Positions 55,510 through 64,000 of a stretch of 64,000 bases of DNA are shown in pieces (within the stretch, counting starts at the first letter, position 1; each line of letters starts with the position of its first letter). Source of the DNA: Pseudomonas sp. FP1742 (GTDB lineage Bacteria; Pseudomonadota; Gammaproteobacteria; Pseudomonadales; Pseudomonadaceae); contig NZ_CP117460.1 in assembly GCF_030687145.1 (NCBI RefSeq), positions 1,054,001-1,118,000 of the forward strand, in the 5' to 3' direction. Both the position numbers and the translations under genes were made by a program. The notes beneath the pieces are model-generated. The model worked only from the letters and a program-made list of their open reading frames with translations. It did no database searches and was not told the origin of the DNA.

Positions 55510-56334
55510 TTAAAGTTGCCCCTTCAACCCGAACCGCTTCATCAGCCCTGACTCCAACAGTCCCTTGGGCAACAACCCCGCCATCAACGGCAACGCCCGG
55601 CTGCCGTTACCCAAACGCACCAGGCGCGGCGGTTTATTCTGCTGCACGGCCTTCAATAAACCGGCGGCAAACTCACTGGCTGGTGTGGGCTTGTCCTGAG
55701 ACGCCTTGGCCCGTGCACGAATACCTTCACGCAGTGGAAACCACGGTGATTGTTCGGTGATCAGTTGCTCGGCTTCGTGGCCGGCATTCTTGGCGAAGCT
55801 GGAGGCGATGGCCCCCGGCTGAACTTCCATGACCCGCACACCGAAGGGGGCCAGTTCCATGCGCAATGCATCGCTCAAGGCATGCACGGCGGCTTTCGAA
55901 GCACAGTAAGCACCGGCAAACGGCGTGACCAGAACCCCGGACACGCTGCCGATGTTCACCACCAGGCCTCTGGCGCGACGCAGCACCGGGAACATCGCCC
56001 GAGTCACGCCGACGATAGCAAACACGTTGGTTTCGAACTGGCGCTGCATGGCCGGCACGCCGCCATCGAGCAGCGGCCCCATGGCGCCATAACCGGCATT
56101 GTTGATCAGCACATCGAGACCGCCGCGTTGCTGGTTGATCCGCTCGCTCAGCTGTTCAAGGGCTGGGCCATCGTTAACGTCCAGCTGCACGGCGGTGAAA
56201 CCGGCGGCGGTGAGGGCCGCCACATCTTCAGCCTTGCGGGCGCTGGCCCAGACTTCGTAACCGGCACTTTTGAAGGTGTCGGCAAGTGCGCGGCCGATGC
56301 CGCTGGAACAACCGGTAATCAACGCAACGGGCAT
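55510..56334 (-). CDS. SDR-family oxidoreductase
   Basis: A 274-residue classical SDR: MPVALITGCSSGIGRALADT (cofactor loop), INNAGYGAMGP (about 85), catalytic Ser in NIGSVSGVL, and YCASKAAV (about 146). The C-terminal region (LPLMAGLLPKGLLESGLMKRFG) is of the type seen in retinol-dehydrogenase-like SDRs. Substrate unknown. The start at 56334 is supported by AAGGA; a start 18 bases upstream is in frame. Confidence 0.9.
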   Translation of the reverse strand: MPVALITGCSSGIGRALADTFKSAGYEVWASARKAEDVAALTAAGFTAVQLDVNDGPALEQLSERINQQRGGLDVLINNAGYGAMGPLLDGGVPAMQRQFETNVFAIVGVTRAMFPVLRRARGLVVNIGSVSGVLVTPFAGAYCASKAAVHALSDALRMELAPFGVRVMEVQPGAIASSFAKNAGHEAEQLITEQSPWFPLREGIRARAKASQDKPTPASEFAAGLLKAVQQNKPPRLVRLGNGSRALPLMAGLLPKGLLESGLMKRFGLKGQL

Positions 56335-56364
56335 GGCGCGGTCCTTGTGCAAAAAAGAAGAGGA

Positions 56365-56829
56365 TCAGTCAGAAAAACTACCCTGTAGATGCTCGGCGCG
56401 AAACTCCAGGGTTTGCGGGCGATAGCCAGGGCGTAGCGGCGGCAACGGTAAACAGTCTTGCCAATTGGCGCCGGCCTGCAATTCGCCGGGGCCACGATAG
56501 CGTGGTGCGGCGTATTGATTGTCGGCCAGATTGACCGTATCGCCCGGTGCATAAGCGGCGATGCGCCAGCGCAGTTCGGTCAGCGGCACGTCGTTGCCGT
56601 TGTTCATTGTCAGCTGCAACGGCCGGTCCGCCGGGCAGTGTTCCGGGGCATAGACGATACGCAGTTCAAGGCGCGCCAGTTGCTTGACCTCGCGGTTGTC
56701 CAGCCAGATCACCCACATCGCCACCAGGCCTAATCCGACGGCGGCCGCCATGGATACCGGAAAGGCCTTGGCCGGGTAGCGCAGCAGCAGGATCAGCCAG
56801 GTGATGACCAGCAGGACGCCGATGAACAT
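56365..56829 (-). CDS. Hypothetical inner-membrane protein with periplasmic domain
   Basis: A 154-residue protein not recognised as a named family. Two N-terminal hydrophobic helices (about 2-17 and 26-43) are followed by a soluble domain rich in beta-type segments (LARLELRIVYAPEHCPADRP, PLQLTMNNGNDVPLTELRW) with two cysteines (about 65 and 125). The domain looks like an FxLYD/Ig-like fold. Same strand and 30 bases upstream of the SDR gene, possibly cotranscribed. Confidence 0.75.
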   Translation of the reverse strand: MFIGVLLVITWLILLLRYPAKAFPVSMAAAVGLGLVAMWVIWLDNREVKQLARLELRIVYAPEHCPADRPLQLTMNNGNDVPLTELRWRIAAYAPGDTVNLADNQYAAPRYRGPGELQAGANWQDCLPLPPLRPGYRPQTLEFRAEHLQGSFSD

Positions 56830-57007
56830 GTTTGAACGCTCCTTGAACGGATAACCACCATCCTACCGAAGGGATGCGGGAATGGACATTCGGTGAGCAA
56901 GGGATTGTACCGCTGGTCGTTACTGTAATTTCTGACAGTAGCCAGCCATGCTCTTGAAACGTTAGAAGACATTGGCCGACAGGGCTGTTATTCGATGGAC
57001 GGTGGCA

Positions 57008-57496
57008 ATGGAAATGCACCACAAGACACCCACACTGAAGGTCATCGATCCGCTTGGTAGATTACTGGCGCGCCATCGAAAACCTGCCCGCTGAGGTCCG
57101 CACCAATCGCACTGCTCACAATGGCGCAGGACGTGCAGTCAAACTGGGGAAAAAGATTCGCACCGCGGTGACAGACAAGATTGTCGAAATGGTCGGTGAA
57201 AAGGGTTGAATGCGGCACCTTCGAGTGAGATTCATGAGCAGACGCAGGCAGTGATCGACATGCTGGAGTTCAGGATGCAGGCGATCAAAGATGAATTCGT
57301 GGACTCCGGTAGTGCAGATCCGAAAACCTTCGAAAGTATTCCTGAACTCTCGATGCAGACGCAGGAAGTGGTTCAGGCGCTGAACCAAAACCAGGGTTTC
57401 ATTGAACTTCTCGCGCCCAAGCCTCACGCAGGAAGGCAACAATCTCTCAGTGGGCCGTCCAGGTCAGCTTCAGCTCGGCGAACGTCACTCGGCTGA
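57008..57496 (+). pseudogene. Degraded coding segment, possible Rhs-like remnant
   Basis: Three short frames follow each other. (1) 57008-57094 encodes MEMHHKTPTLKVIDPLGRLL, resembling the N-terminus of Pseudomonas Rhs proteins (HxxTPTLxVxDPRGL). (2) 57060-57209 encodes YWRAIENLPAEVRTNRTAHN and a basic tail, ending TGA. (3) A frame begins at TTG 57206, overlapping that stop, and encodes SSEIHEQTQAVIDMLEFRMQ onward for 96 residues. None has a convincing full domain. The rest of the 56830-57575 gap shows nothing else I can support. Confidence 0.35.
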
Positions 57497-57500
57497 TACG

Positions 57501-57558
57501 AAAAAGCCCCCGCCCAACCCACTGCGGATAGGGAACGCAGCGGGCTGGACGGGGGCTT
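57501..57558 (-). terminator. Terminator at the end of the alginate operon
   Basis: AAGCCCCCG (57504-57512) and CGGGGGCTT (57550-57558) arms with inner complementary bases and A5 on the left providing the U-tract for the leftward algA transcript. Confidence 0.85.
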
Positions 57559-57575
57559 CTTGTTTTACTGAACGC

Positions 57576-59027
57576 TTACTGCGCGATGGTTTTCACCGAC
57601 ACGCCGCGTTCGATCGGGGTGGAGCGACCGTAGATATCTTCGAAGCGCTCGATGTCGTCTTCGCCCAGGTAGCTGCCCGATTGCACTTCGATGATCTCGA
57701 GTGGAATCTTGCCCGGGTTGCGCAGACGGTGAACCGAGGCGATCGGGATGTAGGTCGATTGGTTTTCAGTGAGCAGGAACACGTTTTCGTCACAGGTCAC
57801 TTCAGCAGTGCCGCTGACCACGATCCAGTGTTCGGCGCGGTGGTGGTGCATCTGCAGCGACAGGCAGGCCCCCGGCTTGACTGAAATGCGCTTGACCTGG
57901 AAGCGGCCGCCCATGTCCACCGAGTCGTAGGAGCCCCACGGGCGATAGACTTCGCAGTGGTTCTGGGTTTCGCTGCGACCCTGCTCGTTGAGGGTGTTGA
58001 CCATCTGTTTGACGCCTTGGACCTTGTCCTTGTGGACGATCATCATGGCGTCCTTGGTTTCGACCACCACGATGTTTTCCAGGCCGATCACCGACACCAG
58101 TTTGCCGTTGCCGTGGATCATGCAGTTCTTGCTGTCCTGGATGACCACGTCGCCTTTGGTGACGTTACCGTTGGCGTCCTTTTCATTGACTTCCCACAGC
58201 GACGACCAGCAACCGACATCGCTCCAGCCCGCGGTCAGCGGCACGACGCAGGCGCGCTGGGTTTTTTCCATCACCGAATAGTCGATGGAGTTGTCCGGGC
58301 AGCAGGCGAAAGTGGCGGGGTCGATGTCGACGGTGTCGGCATCCTGCGCGCTACGTTCCAGCGTCAGTACGCAGGTGTCGTAGATATCCGGATCGTGTTT
58401 TTTCAGTTCTTCGAGGAAGCGGCTGGCGCGGAACAGGAACATGCCGCTGTTCCAGAAGTAACCACCGGACTGGACGAACTCGGTGGCGCGTTTCACGTCG
58501 GGTTTTTCGACGAAGTGCGAGACACGACTGACACCTTCCGGCAACAGGGCATCGTTGGTGGATTTGATGTAGCCGTAACCGGTTTCCGGTTTGGTCGCCG
58601 GCACGCCGAACAGCACCATCTCGCCACGCTCGGCCGCCACGGTGGCCAGGGCCAGGGCGCGTTGCAGGGCTTTCTGGTCTTCCAGGACGTGGTCGGCCGG
58701 CAGCACCAGCATCAACTCGTCGCGACCTTCATTGACCAGCATCATCGCGGTCAAGGCCACTGCTGGCGAGGTGTTGCGGCCGAAGGGTTCCATCAACACG
58801 CGCTGCACGTCCAGGTTGCGGGCGCCCAACTGCTCGTTGACGATGAAACGGTGTTCCTTGTTGCAGACCACGATCGGAGTGTCCATGCCTTCGAACACCA
58901 GGCGTTCGAGGGTTTGCTGGAACAGCGTTTGCTCGCCGGTCAGGGCGAGGAATTGCTTGGGGAACTGCTTACGGGAAAGCGGCCAAAGACGTGAGCCGCT
59001 ACCACCTGACAAGATTACTGGAATCAT
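57576..59027 (-). CDS. algA: Mannose-1-phosphate guanylyltransferase / mannose-6-phosphate isomerase
   Basis: A 483-residue bifunctional PMI-GMP. N-terminal GMP domain has the signature GGSGSRLWPLSRKQFPKQFL (about 8-27) and FVEKPDVKRA (about 173). C-terminal cupin PMI domain has QMHHHRAEHWIVVSGTA (about 408-424) with metal ligands. It supplies GDP-mannose for alginate and other polysaccharides. Last gene of the alginate operon, 214 bases after algF with a REPIN between. Confidence 0.97.
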   Translation of the reverse strand: MIPVILSGGSGSRLWPLSRKQFPKQFLALTGEQTLFQQTLERLVFEGMDTPIVVCNKEHRFIVNEQLGARNLDVQRVLMEPFGRNTSPAVALTAMMLVNEGRDELMLVLPADHVLEDQKALQRALALATVAAERGEMVLFGVPATKPETGYGYIKSTNDALLPEGVSRVSHFVEKPDVKRATEFVQSGGYFWNSGMFLFRASRFLEELKKHDPDIYDTCVLTLERSAQDADTVDIDPATFACCPDNSIDYSVMEKTQRACVVPLTAGWSDVGCWSSLWEVNEKDANGNVTKGDVVIQDSKNCMIHGNGKLVSVIGLENIVVVETKDAMMIVHKDKVQGVKQMVNTLNEQGRSETQNHCEVYRPWGSYDSVDMGGRFQVKRISVKPGACLSLQMHHHRAEHWIVVSGTAEVTCDENVFLLTENQSTYIPIASVHRLRNPGKIPLEIIEVQSGSYLGEDDIERFEDIYGRSTPIERGVSVKTIAQ

Positions 59028-59120
59028 GTTCTTACTCCTTGAAAATCGTATGGGTCAGAGCTACTGCGTTCTGTCGTTTCACTCTTGTTCTTATTCCGTG
59101 TCCTGATGACGCTGCGATCC

Positions 59121-59213
59121 AGTGTGGGAGCGGGCTTGCTCGCGAAGGCGTTGTATCAGTCGACATTGATGTTGAATGTCAGACCGCTTTCGCGAGCAAG
59201 CCCGCTCCCACAT
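59121..59213. repeat. REPIN 9, between algF and algA
   Basis: GTGTGGGAGCGGGCTTGCTC and its mirror, spacer with ATCAGTCGACATTGATGTTG and AATGTCAGAC shared with REPINs 1 and 10. Confidence 0.88.
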
Positions 59214-59241
59214 GGGGAACTGCGTCAGTCAGGCAAAATGT

Positions 59242-59898
59242 TTAGCGCGTCGAAACCGGGCGCTTTACCCAAACTGGCGACAGGCTGCTGCCATTGCCGG
59301 TGACGTACAGCACCGCGGCCTCACCACGCTCCAGGGCAACCGGTTTCACGTCGCCGACTTTGGTGGCGCCGTCGTACAGTGCCAGGCTGACTTTCACCGG
59401 GTTGATTTCACGCTCGCCACGGCCCTTGGCCGCCACGGACGGAATGACTTCGGTCTTGCCATCGGCGGTTTTCAGGGTCAGGGCCTTGTCGCTGAGGTTC
59501 TGCACGCGCACCAGGGATTTCTGCTTGTTCTTGAACGGCGGTTCTTCGATCAGTTGCGGCGCGCCGCTGGCGTTGTTGACCAGAGTGTAATAGTGATCAC
59601 CGGCCAGTTTAACCGGCAGGGTCTGGCTGCCGATCTTGGCGCTGTAGTCGCCGCCCGGCATGAAGCTGAAGTCTGTGCTGGACAGCGGCGCGACTTCGTT
59701 CAGGTTGGTGGTGCCGACGGTGGCGCTGACTTCGGCGTTGCCGGCGTTATAGACACGCACGAAGCTGGAGCCTTTCGGTGCGGTCGGGCCGTAGAGGGCG
59801 GCGTCGCCACCGGCGAAGGCCTGCATTGACAGCACGCTCATGCCGGCAACGAGAGCAAAGGTCTTGGCGAGACGGCGAGGAGTAGTAGTGAAAGTCAT
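59242..59898 (-). CDS. algF: Alginate O-acetyltransferase accessory protein AlgF
   Basis: A 218-residue periplasmic protein with a signal peptide (cleaved after SMQAFA, about residue 29), then GGDAALYGPTAPKGSSFVRVYNAG and a beta-rich body ending SSLSPVWVKRPV. AlgF is required with AlgI and AlgJ for acetylation of alginate. Starts 15 bases after algJ. Confidence 0.96.
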   Translation of the reverse strand: MTFTTTPRRLAKTFALVAGMSVLSMQAFAGGDAALYGPTAPKGSSFVRVYNAGNAEVSATVGTTNLNEVAPLSSTDFSFMPGGDYSAKIGSQTLPVKLAGDHYYTLVNNASGAPQLIEEPPFKNKQKSLVRVQNLSDKALTLKTADGKTEVIPSVAAKGRGEREINPVKVSLALYDGATKVGDVKPVALERGEAAVLYVTGNGSSLSPVWVKRPVSTR

Positions 59899-59913
59899 GG
59901 GTGTACCTCTCTT

Positions 59914-61089
59914 TCAGTTTTGCGCCCGGTCGGGCGTCTCGGATTTGGTGTTTACAGCTACGTTTTGTTGGCGCGCGCCGGCTTGTTTAAGCTCTGCGAC
60001 CCACTGTGGGTCGGCGTCACCGATTTCGTTGTTCACAGGCAGATATCGTTCAGGGAACTCCCAGATCAGCACTTGTGGCGGGCTGTTCTTGAAGGCATCG
60101 CTTTTCAGGTAGCTGAGCATCGGCAGAATCGGGCCGTGGCCGTCTTCGGCGTAATTGACCACGTCGCTGTGCAGCGCTTCTTTCAGCGCGCCGACGAAGT
60201 TCCAGTTCGGGTTGGCGCTGTAGCTGGTGCCGATCAGGGCCACCGGCACTTCCGTGTTGGCGAACAGTGCGTCATCACCGGCCGGTTGATCCTGGGCCGC
60301 CACGGTGTTGCGCTTCTGCAAAGGTTCTGGCGCCGGCATCAGGTTTTCGAACAGCGGGTCCAGCGGCAGGAACAACCGCAGGTCGCCCTTGTGGGTCACC
60401 TTCTCTGCAGGTTCGGTGACGAAGTTTTGCGGTTCGCCGCTGAGCGGAGCCTTGTCGGCGATGGTTTTGGCCAGGGTCTGGGCAGCGATTTGCGCGCCTT
60501 CCGGAGTCCAGTGGGTGTCGGTGCGCAGGAACACTTGCTGACCGTTCTGCTTGGCTTGTTGCAGCGGGCCGAGCAGGTCAGGGGCGAGGATCTTGTCGGC
60601 CGCCACGCGAGCGTGGAAGTCCTTGTACAGATTGGCGTGGATACTCGCCGGCTTCACTTCACCCAGGTGTTCCGGGTACAGCCGCGTCTTGGCCGGCACG
60701 ATCGCCATCACCAGTTGCACGCCTCGCTTTTTCAGTTCCTGGCGCACGCCTTCGACCAGCGCGTAGTTGCCTTGCAGGTTCAACTCTTCGTTGACGATCG
60801 GGTGGAACTCTTCATCGCTGTAGAGCCACTGATCGCGACCGAGCACCACGCCCGGACGACCTTCGTTGAACAGTTTGAAATCCAGCGCGGCCCAAAGGTT
60901 GGTGCCCAGGCGCTTGATCGGGAACTCGTCGTCATAGTGCGTCTCGACGGCTTTGGTCCAGCGCCCGTTGAGCACGGTGGCATCGGCGTTGGTACTGAAG
61001 CCGAAGAAGCTGCGTACCGACCACACGCCCAGGACCAGCAAGGTCACCAGGAACAGCGCGATGTAGAAGATGCGTAATGAGCGGGTCAT
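59914..61089 (-). CDS. algJ: Alginate O-acetyltransferase AlgJ
   Basis: A 391-residue SGNH-like acetyltransferase anchored by an N-terminal helix (IFYIALFLVTLLVLGVWSV). The catalytic motif FLRTDTHWTPEGAQ (about 190-203, Asp-His pair) and the serine in LIGTSYSANPNWNF (about 288) are present. It transfers acetyl groups to mannuronate in the periplasm. The start is 11 bases downstream of the algI stop. Confidence 0.95.
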   Translation of the reverse strand: MTRSLRIFYIALFLVTLLVLGVWSVRSFFGFSTNADATVLNGRWTKAVETHYDDEFPIKRLGTNLWAALDFKLFNEGRPGVVLGRDQWLYSDEEFHPIVNEELNLQGNYALVEGVRQELKKRGVQLVMAIVPAKTRLYPEHLGEVKPASIHANLYKDFHARVAADKILAPDLLGPLQQAKQNGQQVFLRTDTHWTPEGAQIAAQTLAKTIADKAPLSGEPQNFVTEPAEKVTHKGDLRLFLPLDPLFENLMPAPEPLQKRNTVAAQDQPAGDDALFANTEVPVALIGTSYSANPNWNFVGALKEALHSDVVNYAEDGHGPILPMLSYLKSDAFKNSPPQVLIWEFPERYLPVNNEIGDADPQWVAELKQAGARQQNVAVNTKSETPDRAQN

Positions 61090-61100
61090 GGTCAGATCCC

Positions 61101-62666
61101 TCAGAACTGGAAGTAAAGGAACGGCGAGAAGCTTTGCGCCGAGAGTTTGAGAATCGAAGCGATGAACAGCAGCAGCACCAGGGCGCGCATCACGTAACGG
61201 GACCAGTCAGCGGTCCAGTAGGCCGGTTGCACAGTCGCTTCAACACCGACGGTGTAACCCGGTTCGTGGATGCTGGCCGGGTTGTCGCCTGGTACGGCTT
61301 TGATCATTCCGGGCGTCGCCGCGGCCGGGCCATCGGCCTCGACGTTGACGGCAGGCTTGGTCTTGACTGGCGGCTGGTTGGTGTAGAAATCACGGATGCC
61401 GAAGAACGCCAGGGTGATGTAGGCCACCACCAGAGTGGCGACTTGCAGGCCGGTGAGGCTGGCCTGATTGAGTTCCGACAGCGACCATTGGCCGAAGCTG
61501 AACATCGCACCGTACATGCGACCGGCGACGTGCAGGTTTTCCGAGCGGAAGATCACCCAGCCCATGACGACGAGCAGGAAGGTCAGCGCCCAACGGATCG
61601 GGTTGATGCTGCGCGGCGAAGTGTTCAGGCCCAGCGCTTTTTCGATCGCCAGCCACATACCGTGCCAGGCGCCCCAGACGATGTAGGTGATGTTCGCGCC
61701 GTGCCACAGACCACCGAGCAGCATGGTCAGGAACAGGTTGCGATAGGTCATCAGCGTGCCTTTACGGTTACCGCCGAGGGTGATGTACAGGTAGTCACGC
61801 AGCCAGGTGGAGAGGCTGATGTGCCAGCGCCGCCAGAACTCGGTGATCGACTGGCTGATGTACGGCTGTTTGAAGTTTTCCATGAAGCGGAAACCCATCA
61901 TCAAGCCCAGGCCGATGGCCATGTCGCTGTAGCCGGAGAAGTCGAAGTACAGCTGTGCGGTGTAGGCCAGGGCGCCGAGCCAGGCATCGCCCGTGGTCGG
62001 GTTCTGCAAGGCGAAGCAATGGTCGGCCACGACCGCCAGGGTGTCGGCGATGAAGACTTTCTTGATGAAACCCTGCATGAACCGCGTGGCACCTTCGGAG
62101 AACTTGTCGAGGGTGTGGGTACGGTTGTTGAACTGGTCGGCCAGGTCGCGGAAACGCAACACGGGGCCCGCGATCAGGTGCGGGAAGATCGCCACGAACG
62201 CCGCAAAGTCGATCAGGTTGCGGGTGGCCGGGGTATCACCGCGGTAGACGTCGATGATGTAGCTGATGGACTCGAAGATGTAGAACGAGATCCCGATCGG
62301 CAACAGCACGTGGGTCAGGATGAACGGCGACAGACCGACCGAGGTCATCATCGCGTTGATGCTGTCCACGCCGAAGTTGGCGTACTTGAAGTAGCCGAGG
62401 ATGCACAAGTCCACCGCGACGCCGAGCAGCAGCCAGCGCTGGGCCGGTTTGGTCCGGACACCGGCGGCGCCAACTTTCAGGCCGATCCAGTAGTTCCACA
62501 GCGTGACGGCTGCGAACAGCGCAAGGAAGTCCACACGCCACCAGGCGTAGAACACGTAGCTGGCGATCAGCAGCAGCAGGTTGCGATAGCGTATTCCGCT
62601 CAGGTAGTACAAGCCGAGAAAGATCGGCAAGAACAGAAACAGGAATACGTTGGATGAAAATACCAT
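61101..62666 (-). CDS. algI: Alginate O-acetyltransferase AlgI (MBOAT family)
   Basis: A 521-residue multi-spanning MBOAT protein passing acetyl groups across the inner membrane. The MBOAT active His lies in MLLGGLWHGANITYIVWGAW (about 315-335), and the conserved FWRRWHISLSTWLRDYLYI is at about 275. The start at 62666 (MVFSSNVFLFLF) is the family start; an ATG 24 bases upstream is in frame. Upstream of algJ; separated from algL by 213 bases containing a REPIN. Confidence 0.96.
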   Translation of the reverse strand: MVFSSNVFLFLFLPIFLGLYYLSGIRYRNLLLLIASYVFYAWWRVDFLALFAAVTLWNYWIGLKVGAAGVRTKPAQRWLLLGVAVDLCILGYFKYANFGVDSINAMMTSVGLSPFILTHVLLPIGISFYIFESISYIIDVYRGDTPATRNLIDFAAFVAIFPHLIAGPVLRFRDLADQFNNRTHTLDKFSEGATRFMQGFIKKVFIADTLAVVADHCFALQNPTTGDAWLGALAYTAQLYFDFSGYSDMAIGLGLMMGFRFMENFKQPYISQSITEFWRRWHISLSTWLRDYLYITLGGNRKGTLMTYRNLFLTMLLGGLWHGANITYIVWGAWHGMWLAIEKALGLNTSPRSINPIRWALTFLLVVMGWVIFRSENLHVAGRMYGAMFSFGQWSLSELNQASLTGLQVATLVVAYITLAFFGIRDFYTNQPPVKTKPAVNVEADGPAAATPGMIKAVPGDNPASIHEPGYTVGVEATVQPAYWTADWSRYVMRALVLLLFIASILKLSAQSFSPFLYFQF

Positions 62667-62771
62667 CCCGATCTCTCCATGTTTAACCAACAGTCAAGGG
62701 CCAACGGCCCCCCCAAACCCCCCACCGAAAACCGGAGGGTTAACTCACAAAACTCAAACTCGGCACTGACC

Positions 62772-62863
62772 CTGTGGGAGCAGGCTTGCTCGCGAAGGCG
62801 ACGTATCAGTCGACATCATTGGTGAATGTCAGACCGCATTCGCGAGCAAGCCCGCTCCCACAG
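62772..62863. repeat. REPIN 10, between algL and algI
   Basis: CTGTGGGAGCAGGCTTGCTCGC and its mirror, spacer with ATCAGTCGACATCATTGGTG and AATGTCAGAC. It lies 17 bases past the algL stop. Confidence 0.88.
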
Positions 62864-62879
62864 TGGTTTTGTGTTTGTC

Positions 62880-64000
62880 TTAAGAACCTTTGCCCTTTTC
62901 GTTGGCCGGGTCGTAGACCTTGGTCAAATCCCCTCCCAGTCGGAAGGTCTTGAACGGTTGCATCTTGTGCTTGAGTTCCAACACATCCGGCGGGCAGGTG
63001 TAGAGCGAGCAGAACGGTTCGAGCCAGGCGAATTTCGAGTCGATCTTGAGATCGGTCATGTCCTGATCCTTGCCGTTTTTCTTCTCGAACTCATCAGGGT
63101 CTTTCACTCCCGCAAGCACGCGATCGCCCAGGCGTTTCAAGGCACCGTTGTTTTCCTGACGCAAATCCACACCGTTGACCTGAGCGAAACTGGCGATCAT
63201 CGCCAGCGGCGGCAGGGCATAGTTGTGATAGGCGAGGGCGCGTTGTTGGCGCTTGAGTTCGTTGGGCAGGAAGCCTTGGGCATCGACCTGATTGGCGCCG
63301 ACCTTGTATTCCTTCACGGCCCAGTCGAACAGGTCGCGGCGGTTAGTGGCGACCGACGTGGCCATCACCGACCAGGCGGCCCAGTACGAGTGGTTGTTGG
63401 TTTGTTCGAGCGGGAGGTTGTCCCAATCGCTGACCACCTGATCGGCCATTTTGCTGAACCAGGCTTCAATCACTTGCGCCTCTTGCTGGTGGGTGGCCAG
63501 CGGATGCGAGTCAGAGAACTTCAGGCGAACATAGGACGAAGCCATGCTGCCCAATGCCCATTTGCGCATGGACTTGCCGGTGTGGTTGAAGTCCTTGGAC
63601 ATCAATGCATCGGCCTTGGCCCAGGCGGTCAACCAATTGAGGGTGCATTCCAGCTGTTCCGGGCGACCGTCCCGCATGAACTGCATCACCCGCTTGCTGG
63701 TGGCGCGCTCAATCTTGGTGATGTCGGCGGTGGTCTCGCGGAAGGCTTTTTCCGATTGCTCGTTCAGGGTCGAACGGGCCTTGTCGGAGCCTTCATATTT
63801 GCTGCGAAATTGCAGGGCGCCGGTGTAGGGCGTCGGCATCGCGTCGCAGCCTTCGCTCTTGTCGCCGGCTTTGACTTTTTCAATCGGCGCGAAGTAACCC
63901 TGTGGCGGGCGCAGCGGCGCGGCGGCCTGGGTGGCGCCAGCGAACATTGCCAACGTCAGCAGGGAGGGCGCGAGCAACTTTTTCAAAGTTCGGGTTTGCA
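62880..64000 (-). CDS. algL: Alginate lyase AlgL (start codon cut by the window edge)
   Basis: A periplasmic mannuronate lyase clearing alginate from the periplasm during export. Signal peptide [16 protein letters not shown], catalytic [15 protein letters not shown] (about residue 200), and C-terminal [19 protein letters not shown]. The frame stays open upstream of the internal TTG at 63986: the next residues read QTRT and the edge bases give ?TG at 64001-63999, so the true start is probably the ATG just cut by the edge (protein starting MQTRTLKK). Next gene upstream is expected to be algX. Confidence 0.93.
   Translation of the reverse strand, partial: QTRTLKKLLAPSLLTLAMFAGATQAAAPLRPPQGYFAPIEKVKAGDKSEGCDAMPTPYTGALQFRSKYEGSDKARSTLNEQSEKAFRETTADITKIERATSKRVMQFMRDGRPEQLECTLNWLTAWAKADALMSKDFNHTGKSMRKWALGSMASSYVRLKFSDSHPLATHQQEAQVIEAWFSKMADQVVSDWDNLPLEQTNNHSYWAAWSVMATSVATNRRDLFDWAVKEYKVGANQVDAQGFLPNELKRQQRALAYHNYALPPLAMIASFAQVNGVDLRQENNGALKRLGDRVLAGVKDPDEFEKKNGKDQDMTDLKIDSKFAWLEPFCSLYTCPPDVLELKHKMQPFKTFRLGGDLTKVYDPANEKGKGS

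Noticed and set aside
57008..57496. An intact toxin-immunity pair
   Set aside because: The frames are short and shifted, and they lack a complete domain; a remnant is the most that can be supported.
61077..62657. A 526-codon open frame on the plus strand opposite algI
   Set aside because: It is the antisense shadow of a GC-rich gene with clear MBOAT motifs; its translation is rich in His/Asp/Val/Gln without any recognisable domain.

Overview
The window reads as a Pseudomonas chromosome of the P. fluorescens group. The evidence is GC-rich coding throughout, dispersed Pseudomonas REP/REPIN palindromes (core GGGAGCGGGCTTGCTCGCG), Pseudomonas-typical small families (DUF3509, DUF6124, HopJ-like, short LOV protein), and gene order resembling the P. 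aeruginosa PA0834-PA0849 and PA3415-PA3435 regions as I recall them. Almost all of it is ordinary core or soft-core chromosome. I see no prophage, complete insertion sequence, integron, CRISPR array, rRNA or tRNA.

Left part (1-12000): 3' part of the sulfate-activation gene cysN(C); PlsC-type acyltransferase and phosphate acetyltransferase pta; a DUF3565 protein; the FKBP isomerase slyD; a glutathione peroxidase; an Old-Yellow-Enzyme oxidoreductase; a GT4 glycosyltransferase; sulfate transporter cysZ; thioredoxin reductase trxB; and a class III aminotransferase resembling 2-aminoadipate aminotransferase.

12000-18100: a leftward cluster for tetrahydromonapterin synthesis (folM, folE, folX) with DUF1244, HopJ-like and ABM-monooxygenase genes. 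It is divergent from a MerR/LitR-type regulator, and a PilZ-like gene and a short LOV blue-light photoreceptor lie next to it. This looks like a light-response module. A flavodoxin follows.

18100-27600: a class II aldolase/adducin protein, an epoxide-hydrolase-like hydrolase and an MFE-2-like dehydrogenase; then a DUF1302/DUF1329 outer-membrane/periplasmic pair with a large MalT-like LuxR regulator. A 684-bp gap here may hold a leftward small RNA.

27600-38850: the homogentisate pathway (hmgR divergent from hmgA-fahA-maiA) with a clear palindromic operator; SirB1-like protein; a leucine-dehydrogenase-like gene lacking a catalytic lysine; a 2-oxoacid dehydrogenase E1alpha-E1beta-E2 operon without E3; SOS gene yebG with a near-perfect LexA box; psiE; DUF3509.

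38850-49800: serine uptake and deamination (sdaC-sdaA) with a divergent LysR regulator; an HPF-like ribosome factor; an AT-rich orphan gene; an AraC/EamA divergent pair; DUF2165; a 2-ketoacid reductase; and a DUF6124 gene whose about 150-nt leader has mutually exclusive stems, including an anti-Shine-Dalgarno segment. This leader is the most interesting unexplained structure in the window.

49800-57500: LysR regulator divergent from a four-gene AaeXAB-like aromatic-acid efflux system (NodT-type OMF, FUSC, DUF1656, HlyD), a DUF4440 protein, an SDR, a membrane protein, and a degraded segment with a possible Rhs-like remnant.

57500-64000: the distal alginate operon read leftward, algL-algI-algJ-algF-algA, with two REPINs inserted between its genes and a terminator after algA. 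algL runs off the right edge by what appears to be a single base.
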